DNA from: Calycina herbarum | Lineage: Eukaryota; Ascomycota; Leotiomycetes; Helotiales; Pezizellaceae | DNA length: 64,000 nt | Direction: 5' to 3' | Assembly (NCBI GenBank): GCA_001414485.1 | Contig: LLEY01000131.1 | Span: forward strand, 110,145 to 174,144 | Shown here: in pieces, positions 54,822-64,000 of the stretch | How positions within the stretch are numbered: the first letter of the stretch is position 1 | Layout of the letters: each line of letters begins with the position of its first letter | Position numbers and translations under genes: made by a program | Notes under the pieces: model-generated | What the model saw: only the letters and a program-made list of their open reading frames with translations | What the model was told of the DNA's origin: nothing | Databases searched by the model: none

Positions 54822-57143
54822 ATGGTGGGGCTTGGTCCAAGAAAGCCTCCTTCCCGTAAGGGTGCGTATCGCTGTTTCTCTACTCTGTCAATAGTGCCGC
54901 TGTCGAAGTGAAGATTGAGGGCATTCGGAGAGTCGGAGAGTCGGAGCTTTCACCCACCATGCCGATTTCATTGCCTTTGCTGCCTTGCGTCTCTGCGATT
55001 TCTTGCTCTTCACCTTCTACACTTTTTACCCCGCTGTTCCCGATCACCACCCAACCCGATTGCTCTCAACTCGCAACAACAAGAACCAGAGCTAGTTGAG
55101 ATTCCAAAATGACCCATCGTTTGTTTCGTGATGGAAAGATTCCCCCAGAGACAGGTCTTAACTTCCACGTTTCTCCGTGTCATCACCTCAACCTCCACCC
55201 CTTGTTGAACGTTGGACAGCTGTGGACCGCCCAAAACTACTCCTGTGTCTGTTGTCCAAGAGTCCAAACTTTGTTTGCAGGTATTTCCCTCTCCAGCAAT
55301 CTTGTCTTTGGCAACATTGCCGTGGGGTGTTATACACTCTTTTGACTCATTCAACCGAAAAAAAGAAAGCAATCTTGTGTCCCTATCACGTGGGGATGGG
55401 GGTCTTTTGTCATTTCCTGCTGGCCTTTTCTTGTCTTACCTTTACGCATTGCTTCATATTATCGATCTTCAAGGGAATTATGCTGATATTCAACTACAGG
55501 ATCGATGGCGGACGTACCCAAGGACTTGGTCGCCGAGATCAAGAGACTTGAGGAGATGTTCACGGTTGACAAGACAAAATTGAAGACCATCACTGATCAC
55601 TTCATTACCGAACTTGATAAGGGTAAGTTTAAATCCTACCAAATTATCATTTGGAAAACTTCTAACCAACGAACAGGGTTGAGCGTCGAGGGTGGTAGCA
55701 TTGTAAGTTGGCTTACTCGGCCGCTTGCAGTGTAGGCTAGGCTAATCGAAAATAGCCTATGAACCCAACCTGGTGCATGTCCTTCCCAACTGGAGATGAA
55801 ACTGGAACTTTCTTGGCCCTTGACATGGGTGGAACCAACCTAAGAGTCTGTGAAATCATCTTGACTGATCAGAAGTCCGAATTCGACATCATCCAGTCAA
55901 AATACCGTATGCCAGAGGAACTCAAGACTGGTGATTCTGACGAACTTTGGGAGTACATTGCAGACTGTCTTCAACAATTTGTCGAGTCTCATCATCCAGA
56001 GGCGGATTTGGAAAAGCTAAATCTTGGATTTACCTTTTCTTACCCAGCTACTCAAGATTACATAGATCATGGTGTTCTTCAACGTTGGACTAAGGGTTTC
56101 GACATTGCAGGCGTTGAGGGCGAGAACGTCGTTCCTATGTTCGAGGCTGCCATTGCAAAGAGAGTAAGTTGCGACTAGAATTTCTCGAGATCAACTACTA
56201 ATGCTCTTCTAGGGTGTTCCTATCAAGCTTACCGCTCTTATCAACGACACTACTGGTACTTTGATCGCCTCGGCATATACCGATACCAAGATGAAGATTG
56301 GTTGTATCTTTGGTACTGGTTGTAACGCAGCCTACATGGAAAACTGCGGATCAATTCCAAAGATTGCTCACCTCAACCTACCACCTGATACTCCAATGGC
56401 AATCAACTGCGAATGGGGCGCTTTCGACAACGAGCACAAGGTTCTACCAAGAACACCATATGATATCATTGTTGATAAAGATTCTCCACGTCCAGGTCAA
56501 CAAGCCTTTGAGAAGATGATTGCCGGTCTTTACCTTGGAGAGATTTTCCGACTTGTTTTGGTTGATCTTCACGATAACAAGGATATTCACATCTTTGAGG
56601 GTCAAAACATCGACAAGCTTCGCAAAGCCTATACTTTGGATTCGTCTTTCCTTTCTTTGGTTGAAGAGTAAGTCTTCCTTTCCTCTCTCTACATCTAATT
56701 ACATACTAATAAATCCTAGGGACCCATTTGAGAACTTGTCCGAGACCGCCGACCTCTTCGCCACCAAACTCCTCATCGCCGCCAACCGCCCAGAACTCGA
56801 ACTCATCCGTCGTCTCGCAGAACTAATCGGTACCCGCGCCGCCCGCCTCTCCGCCTGTGGTGTCGCCGCCATCGCCAAGAAGAAGGATTACAAGACCTGC
56901 CACGTTGGAGCCGACGGATCCGTCTTCAACAAATACCCTCACTTCAAGGCTCGTGGTGCTCAAGCCCTTCGTGAAATCCTCGACTGGCCTGACAAGAAGA
57001 ATCCTAAGGAGGAGGACCCGATCGAGGTTTTGGCTGCTGAGGATGGTTCTGGTGTTGGAGCCGCTCTCATTGCGGCGCTGACTTTGAAGCGTGTTTCTGA
57101 GGGGAATATGGCGGGTATTTTGCACCCTGAGAACTTCAAGTAG
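54822..57143 (+). CDS. HXK1: hexokinase
   Basis: Six exons: 54822-54855, 55500-55622, 55677-55702, 55756-56163, 56213-56667 and 56720-57143, giving 489 aa. The first exon codes only 11 codons (MVGLGPRKPPS...), typical of filamentous-fungal hexokinases, and is followed by a 644-bp intron; exon 3 is 26 nt. FLALDMGGTNLRVCEI is the phosphate-1 loop, LGFTFSYPATQ the sugar-site segment, LINDTTGTL holds the catalytic Asp, IFGTGCNAAYME and the terminal EDGSGVGAALIAAL complete the ATP site. It phosphorylates glucose and fructose in the cytosol and in fungi also takes part in carbon-catabolite signalling. Starting at ATG 55505 would lose the conserved N-terminus. Intact. Confidence 0.95.
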
Positions 57144-58365
57144 ATGTTTATTCTTTTGGGCTGCTATTTTTGCTGCTGGAGAGTTTGGTATTTTGCTTCT
57201 AATTTTGAGAGGCTTTGACTGGCTTGGTATGCTTGCTTGGCTCAGGCTTTTTATGATGTGTAAATGATTGAGAAAGATGACAAGATGAGATGATAAAAGG
57301 TTGCTTTCTTTTTTTAGGGGCTCTATCCTTTTTTGATTTGATTCTTTGATACAATAAATATATTACATTCTTTCGAAATTCGCATTCTATCCTGCTTAAG
57401 AAGATTCTACTTTGAAGAGCTTGAGAAGAATATCTTGCCCTCCTAAAGGGGGAGGGAGGTATACAATAGATTCCGTCGTTAGATAAGCAGCGAGGCAGAG
57501 GTGATAGATATTGTTTAAGATTGTTTACTAAAAGAATCAAAATCGGGATTTTTTTCCAGCTCTGGGATAATATGTCTCTAATTGTTTGGGATCTACGAGC
57601 TTGAATACAAAGGTAATTAACCCCCTCCTCACTGTCACTTACGCAAAGCGAATGTCCTAATTTCATATCTTCGGCGACATATGAACTAAGCTCTAGGGGA
57701 CTTGTTAACCTCCGGGTATATAAAAGTTGAGTCTATAGCGAGTGTAGATAGTAAATGGAAGTAGTAAGGGATAGGTAACCCAACTATCTTTAGCTATTTA
57801 AATTTTAATTCATTATACCACAACCACCGATCGGAAACACTTTCTTCTTACTTGGGATTTATGATCTAGGTTGAAATATGTTTATTCCCGATGGAATGAT
57901 GTTTTTTCCGATGTGCACGTTGCATTGCGTTGCGTTGCGTTTTAGTAGGTGACAATACAATAGACGTTATTGCTGGCTCGTATATTTTTCGGAGGGGTAC
58001 GTTTGAATGACGATAACGAAACGCCCGGATTAATTGTTTGCACTTTAGAGTTGAGTACTTAAGCCGGAAGCTTCTCCCAAAGCGCTCTATCCCCCCAAAA
58101 AATAGATATATGAAAAGAATCAAGCGAATGACGTATTTTAGTACCCTATGATATAAACACGAAAAACTCTCAAGCTCCAAACCTAATTTCTACAAGGAAA
58201 GTATTATTTGAATTATATTTAAAACACGAATCACTACTGCATAAAACCCTACATGCCCTTTTTCACCGCACTCTTAACATAGAAGTAAGGCGTTATAACC
58301 CTATATCTTATTGTACAGTACTCCAAGTAAGAAAAACCGATTCGAATAAGAATGAAAAATGCTAA
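57144..58365. other. intergenic, left part of a 4.5-kb gene-free stretch
   Basis: 3' flank of hexokinase, AT-rich. GCATTGCGTTGCGTTGCGTT near 57922-57941 is a short tandem repeat. No gene. Confidence 0.4.
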
Positions 58366-59567
58366 GGGCCTGTTTGGCTCGTGCAATATTTAGGATATTC
58401 ACCACCAAAAATTATCAGGTAATATTTATATATACACCAAATCTAGATCAGACTTGGGCACCGATACGATAAAATATCGATATATGGTGATATATATCAC
58501 GATATATTTATCGTGGAATATTACTCGATATCGATAACCATTATTAGAAGTGGCTCGATATTCAATAAATATTATCATTTTTTATCTGTCTATTTTCTAC
58601 GATGATAGAGTGAAATTTGGCATTTAAAAGAAGTTGAAAAACATGTATATTAAGAGTAAAAAGTATATTTATAAAAGTTATATTTAGAAAAGTAGGAACC
58701 CCCCTGTCTCGGTATCATACCGAGCCGCTAGGTTACGTGTTTAAAACGTGATAGTATTAGCTTATTATTTAATAATAAGTAACGTATTAGATAAAGAGTA
58801 ATATAAGTTATAAGAGAGGTAGTGTTTTATAATATAACTAGTATCTATAAGAATCAGTAGTATTAGTAATCTACTATATTTCTATTAGCTCTTGGTGTCG
58901 TTTCAGGTGAATGCTACTCTGTAGCTAGTTCACGTGACCTGGAAAGGGCTATATAAGAAGGACCTACGTAGCTACTTTGACAAGACAAGACAAGAATAAT
59001 ACACCACTTTGAGCACCAGTTTAGGTACCAGTTTTATGACCTCAAGTCATACCAACACTTGGCCTAGATTAACTAGTTTCTAGTTATATGACCTCGATAT
59101 ATTATTATGGAATATTACTCGATACCGATAACTATCGCAGACCCCCCCAATACCAGTATTAATATATCGATACCCAAGTCTGATCTAGATATATACCAGT
59201 GTTTGACATACACATTTGAAAGTAATACAAATCCTTCGTTTAACCTCGTATATCTTAGTACACATATAAATAGGATATGCACCACCAAAAAAAAAAAGAT
59301 TTAGACCTCAAGAGGTGTAAATCTTCCATTCTTTATATATAGGTTTTTTCATACTACTATTAAGACACCCATTTCAGCACTCAGTGCCACACACTAAGAA
59401 TGTACACCAGGATATACACCAGGATGCGTACCACAAAGCCAAACGATCACTCAATATATTAAGAAACAATTGATGATATACACCAACTTATACGAGGTCA
59501 ATATTCGGGACATCTCGTCAGATATCCATACATATATTTAGATAATTTATGCGAGCCAAACAGGCCC
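58366..59567. mobile_element. non-autonomous PIF/Harbinger-like element
   Basis: GGGCCTGTTTGGCTCG at 58366-58381 is repeated as its exact reverse complement at 59552-59567, and both ends are flanked by TAA (58363-58365 and 59568-59570). A 3-bp TAA target duplication with GGGCCTGTTTGG-type ends is characteristic of PIF/Harbinger elements. The 1.2-kb interior is AT-rich and has no transposase frame, so it cannot move by itself. A second inverted-repeat element is nested inside it. Confidence 0.75.
58446..59185. mobile_element. nested inverted-repeat element flanked by TA
   Basis: An exact 18-bp inverted repeat, ATCTAGATCAGACTTGGG (58441-58458) and its reverse complement (59173-59190), lies within the larger element. 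Taking GATCAGACTTGGG as the end leaves TA on both sides, as for Tc1/mariner-like insertions. The interior has many CGATAT/ATCGATA words and a 39-bp direct repeat (58500-58538, 59095-59132). No coding frame. Family is inference. Confidence 0.55.
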
Positions 59568-61617
59568 TAAGTAAAAAGATTGCAATGCAAGTAAAAGATC
59601 TCCTGACGCTTGAAAAAAAAAGGTAAAGTATAAGAATTTCCTCTAAAGGCTTTAAAACTTACGGTAAAAGATTTACTTGAATTAATCAATTTAATTAGAT
59701 ATATTTATTATGACAGATAGATGCCAACGAATTTCACCAGCCCCATTTATTTCTCTTCCACCACATTGCTTTCAGTGCCCTCTCCCGGGCAAAAGCTAGG
59801 GATCATCGTATTATAAAAAAGGTGAAAGAAGAAAGAAGAAGAAAAAAAAAGAGAAAGGATATATAAAGATTCACAGTGCGTGAGTATAGACAGTGATGTC
59901 ATATTAATGTCAACACATCTTGTTTCTTTCTCCGTCTTATCTCTTTCTCAATCTTCTCTACCTCTCTCTCCCCCCCCCTCCCCCCCCCAAATTAATATTC
60001 AAGGAAGCTATAGAACAAGAATAATCAAGCAAGAAAAACCAAACCCGGGTATTTGTAAAACTCCCAAAGAGCCCCATAAAATATGCATCCCAACGTATAC
60101 GTACGAGCCGTCAAAAGAGACAAAGGCAGCAGAAAAACGTATTCCAAATACAATGCAATGCCATACCACAACCCCCCAAGCCCGAAGCATGCTCATCCCA
60201 TCCTTATCCCCGAGAACGCGGAGAATAAAAAGCAAGCAGCCAGAGTATGCTTACAAACAAATTAAATAAAGGAACGGACAACGATACAGAAAGAAGTACA
60301 GTACAGTATAGCTTCACCGCCCGTATTCGCTCGTTTACACCCCCCACAACCCCAAGCCCCCCACGTCAGGTCGTTCCAACTCCGTCCACGGGAATTCACG
60401 TCCCTACCCACACCTTTCAATAAGCTCAATCTTCGAAACTTCGAACACCGACGAAAAGAGCTTCCGTGACACAAAACAGCGGTGACTTCAGGAATGAGGT
60501 GAGGCTCTCAGCTGCCTCATTTTGTACTGCCTGTGTTCTCCCACGTCTTACATCTCCCTTCTCTATCTCCAATACCCCCCAAGAATACCCAGTCCAACCA
60601 AACCATGTACGGAGTTCGCACAAGGATTCAGCACACCGGGTCAGCCTCTTGCAGTTCGATTTTCGGTCCGTTCCACAACAGATTCAGATTTGGAATCAGT
60701 GGTAAATCCGACTCTGACTCTGACTGACTCAACCCCCCGAGGCAAATCAGCCCCTAAACTCGAACCTGAACTCCGAAGCACAACAGACCCAGCCCAACAG
60801 CCAAAAGCAGTATCCAGGCACCGAAGCCCATGTACGTCGGACGTGTGAACATGTGCGATGAAAGGATGATGATGCAATAATCTGCAACCGCACCAACACA
60901 CAAGGCATGTGGAAGCGCCGTTGGGAAGACGCTTTCTAAGCCCAAAGTACTTTGTGGTGTTTCATTTCGAAGAAAGAAAAAAAGAATCCCCGAACGCCAG
61001 GTAAGCCATCGACCACCCTAGCGTGCGTTAGACCCCCATTCCCCATCCCACTCCCCAAGACCCTCGGTAGTAAGAGCAAGGGCGTTGAACTAACATCGGC
61101 ACCATCGGCAACGGACAACGTTGACAAGAACCAGGACCGTGCTTTGGGTGTTGTTGACTAGACGTTGAAGCTAATGCAAGGCGTAATTTGATTGTTGCTT
61201 GTGGTCGTTAGATCACCAGTCTCCTCTTTACCCGTCATCCGTAACTTCATCCAAAGTATGTCTGCACGATTCGGCAACCCCCCCGTGAATCGGCGAACAC
61301 ACCTTGGAACACCGACGATCACATGCAACCCAGGGTATATGACTAGTATGCACGTTTCTTCCTTACCGTGCTTGCCTAGAGGAAAATGCAGGTCCCATAA
61401 TCCCCGAGCCCTCGTGTGTGAGCTTGTCATGCCGGAAGTCCGGTGGTTGATGTGTGCCATGGATGTGGCGCTCGGTTTCCGGATGTGTCACCTGACAAGA
61501 GACGACTACACTTCATGTTTGTTGGTTGTAGGGATGTAGCTTTGTATCGTGAAGTTGTGGAAGGCGTGGGTTAAGGCAGAAGGAGAACTCAGGGGGTTGG
61601 GATTTGATTTGGAATCT
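59568..61617. other. gene-free right part of the 4.5-kb stretch
   Basis: Contains a CT/C-rich low-complexity tract (59961-59988). Several open frames at 60.0-61.5 kb overlap on both strands and none shows a domain. Could hold a long 3' UTR or non-coding RNA, but nothing proves it. Confidence 0.4.
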
Positions 61618-63174
61618 TCAAACTCCCTCCCACCAATCTGCCTCATCGACATCAACCTGATTATGCCACTCGGGATATTTCTCCCCCAAACTTGCCTGTT
61701 CAACCCACGGCTTGACTTTCTCCTCTCCGACAATTGGTAGGGCGAATTCATCTTTTACCATAGAACCGTCTAGTAGTAAAGTTTCTCGAGTGGAACTGGA
61801 GGTCGTGTGTAAACCAGTTGCTTGTCCGTGACGCACGAGGCCTCCAAAGTAATCTTCCGCTGCTTCCTCGTCGGAATCTGATGAGGAATCGGAGGTCATG
61901 GATTCTTGGAGGGAGTCTGAGCTAGATGATGTGTCCTGGTTGAGATCAAGATGCGAAATGCTTGATTGGGATTTCAATATTGTGAGGAAGGATTTTGGTG
62001 ATAGGTTGTCGTTCTGCTCTCCTTCGTCTTCGGAGGTTTCTTCAGATGAGACCTCAAAGATGGATTCAATTCTCATTTCCACTGGTGTCGAAGTTCGCGC
62101 AATAGGCTCCTCGAGATCAACATGGAATCTCACGCTCTTGCTTGAATACGTTCTTTGAATTCCACTCGAGACGAGACTTTTGCGAACTTCTTGAACTAGT
62201 TGACTTGGTAATGACGCATTCCTGTTCTTCTGCGAGAGATTCTGGGCTTCTTCAGCTGCAAGGGCAGCTTGGCGGACTAGTGCTGCTGATGAAATGGAGC
62301 GACGTAATAATGTTTCCGATAATGTTGGCTTCTTGAGAATTGGTCGGATTGGCGACGATGACCTAGTAGGTAAATATGAGGAGCGAGACATTGGTGTTGA
62401 GTATGGCTCAGTTGGTATTGTTGCTCCTGGGTGAAGAGGCCCATAGAGCCATGTTGTATCGCGATCCTTTTGCCTATCAATGATGTCAGTATAAATGGAA
62501 CATGTGGATAAGGAGGATAAGGAGACAGGTCATGTGACGTACCAGTTAATTGTCTTTGGCTTTGTGGTTTCCAATTGATATCGTTCTTTCATCCATAACC
62601 TCCAAGATGCGTTAATTAGACGAGTGCTGTTGTTGTAAACTTTTCTTGAAGACTTGGCCTTTAAATATTTCCAGGTAGCAAAAAGTTCTTCCTCGGTCCA
62701 TTCGTGGGAGAGAAAGTCTACGTGTTTCGAAGGTGTCGCGAGGACGGCTGTATCATCTTCAGCTCGCTCGACGTGCTCCGGCTGAGCTGGTTGCGAGGTC
62801 CCAAGTGAAGTGAGAGAGGCAGTAGATAACGATGCGACTAGAGATTTGGTCTCCTCGTATGAGGGCAGTGAGATGTGATCCTCATCATGAGAAGCGCCCA
62901 ACGATTTAAAACTCATGGTGGAAGTCGATTGAGATAACGATCTCGAGAATCTGGGTGCTGCTCCCACATGCAATTCGGTTTCCCTCTCAGAATCCGAATC
63001 GTAATCCAAGAGGTCGTCCCTCATATCGTCCCAGGTCGGCATCGCCGGGAAAGCCGAGATGTCGAGATTTACAGGTTTCCTCGACGGTTTCGCAATTGAT
63101 GTCGGTGGCGCTGGGTTGTAGGAAATGATATCTTCCCATTCAAAGTATTCGTCCTGAGGAATATCTTCCCCCAT
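61618..63174 (-). CDS. AreA-N-terminal-domain (PF08550-like) protein with PP1-docking-like motif
   Basis: Two exons (63174-62543, 62473-61618; 69-bp intron) encode 495 aa. Residues about 170-215 read ELFATWKYLKAKSS, then RLINASWRLWMKERYQL, resembling the conserved domain found near the N-terminus of AreA and in Reg1-type regulators. The splice joins it to W-Q-K-D-R-D-T-T-W-L-Y-G-P-L-H. Further on are PIRPILKKPTLSETLLRRSI and KSVRFHVDLEEP; S-V-R-F fits the RVxF docking motif of protein phosphatase 1 subunits. The rest is Ser/Asp/Glu-rich and disordered. There is no GATA zinc finger. A role in glucose or nitrogen signalling through PP1 is inferred. The ATG at 63174 is the first in frame. Confidence 0.8.
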
Positions 63175-64000
63175 TATGTCGTGCTCCGATTGCCGATACC
63201 TCGGGGAATGGTTATTATCCAAGGGGAAGGTGGCCGGGTATTATATTTCCGTCACGTGGAGGTTGGGTGTACAGTGATGCAGGAGTAGATGTGATGCGCT
63301 TATTTCCAATCGGTCGTATGGTATTGGTGACTCTTGATGCATTATCTGGTATGGTGAGGCGATGTCGACGATGAGATTGTGGGGTGATGTTGATGATATA
63401 GTAGAAGCAATGTTGGGAGAGGATAAATATTTGCGGTGGTAGGAGAGGCCAAATTGTTGAGGAATTTTCAAGTGATGAGTGGCCGTAATGGGAAATTCAA
63501 GTCGCGCATGGGGGAAATAGTTGACCCACTATCACCCACACTAAAGATTTGCCCTGGCAAGGGACTAGTCCTAATTAAAGAAGGTACCAAAAGTTGATTT
63601 TTGCTCCGACCAAGTTTTGGCACAGGCTGCCGAGGTACAACGTTTCCAAAGCCCAATTATTTCACGATGATTCGCGTGATGTTGTTTTGTAACGGGTGTG
63701 TTGGTGGTGGCAGTTTCAAGGCAGAGCCAGTGCCCCAGGACACGGATGAGGGGGTAGACGAGCGATGATGGGGTACGGGCGAGTAGAAGTTGTAAGGTGT
63801 AAGGGAGGAGAGGGAGGGAGGGAGTAGGATTGTTATATACGATGTGAATGAGCACTCTCGTTTCTCCTACCGGTCTTGTACTGCACGTAAGAAGAGCAGG
63901 GCAGGGCAGGGCAGGGCAGGGCAGGGCAGTGTAGGCAGGAGATTCGGAATCCTTCTGCTCTCTGCTCTCTCTGTGTCCCACGCCGGAGCTGGGGAAGAAG
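63175..64000. promoter_or_regulatory. upstream region of the AreA-N-like gene
   Basis: 826 bp with no gene. Ends in a GCAGG tandem repeat and a CT-rich edge. Confidence 0.35.
63896..63929. repeat. (GCAGG)6 microsatellite
   Basis: Six perfect GCAGG units from 63896 to 63925, followed by a partial GCAG unit. Confidence 0.9.

Noticed and set aside
60000..61540. Overlapping open frames on both strands
   Set aside because: None shows a domain, splice pattern or plausible composition; treated as chance frames.
1..64000. CRISPR arrays, operons, Shine-Dalgarno sites
   Set aside because: Introns and gene types show eukaryotic nuclear DNA; no CRISPR-type repeat-spacer pattern was seen.

Overview
The window looks like nuclear DNA of a filamentous ascomycete. 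Genes are split by short (about 47-60 bp) GT-AG introns with CTAAC/CTGAC-like branch sites. Conserved fungal housekeeping genes are interspersed with secreted plant-cell-wall enzymes and Zn2Cys6 regulators. The gene set suggests a plant-associated Leotiomycetes-type fungus, but that is inference. All exon models were read by eye from splice motifs and family resemblance; no alignment was run.

Layout. 1-2.5 kb: no convincing gene. 2.5-24 kb: a secreted SRPBCC protein; a small secreted Cys protein; a bZIP and a Zn2Cys6 regulator; an AA9 lytic polysaccharide monooxygenase; a CE15 glucuronoyl esterase; an Rtg2/Ppx-type phosphatase; an amidase relic; and five scattered genes for small proteins sharing one cysteine signature. 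24-32 kb: a GH11 xylanase gene that appears frameshifted, a sugar transporter whose two longest introns hold foldbacks, and a Zn2Cys6-type regulator with half a zinc cluster. 32.6-38.1 kb: an intact DUF1479 gene, two tandem-repeat tracts, then a decayed divergent pair (Dal5-type permease and FMN monooxygenase). 39-47 kb: VTC4 polyphosphate polymerase, a GDSL hydrolase, RMT2 and an F-box protein. 47.4-50.6 kb: a broken Clr5-ankyrin gene. 51-57 kb: a methyltransferase, OST1 and hexokinase. 57-61.6 kb: a long gene-free stretch with a nested non-autonomous DNA transposon. 61.6-63.2 kb: a protein with an AreA-N-terminal-like domain.

Two themes stand out. First, a small-protein family with the signature M-C-x(8,9)-C-x-H/C-...-C-...-C-...-C-x(2-4)-C occurs five times in 18.5 kb. 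Most members end in a hydrophobic, often Cys-rich tail. I do not recognise the family, and it is the best candidate for something undescribed. Second, gene decay is concentrated in accessory genes (xylanase, amidase, permease, monooxygenase, Clr5-ankyrin), while every housekeeping gene between them is intact.

The cell-wall genes fit together biochemically: AA9 cuts cellulose or other beta-glucans, CE15 breaks lignin-glucuronoxylan esters, GH11 cuts xylan, and the transporter could import released sugars. They are loosely spaced, not an operon-like cluster.
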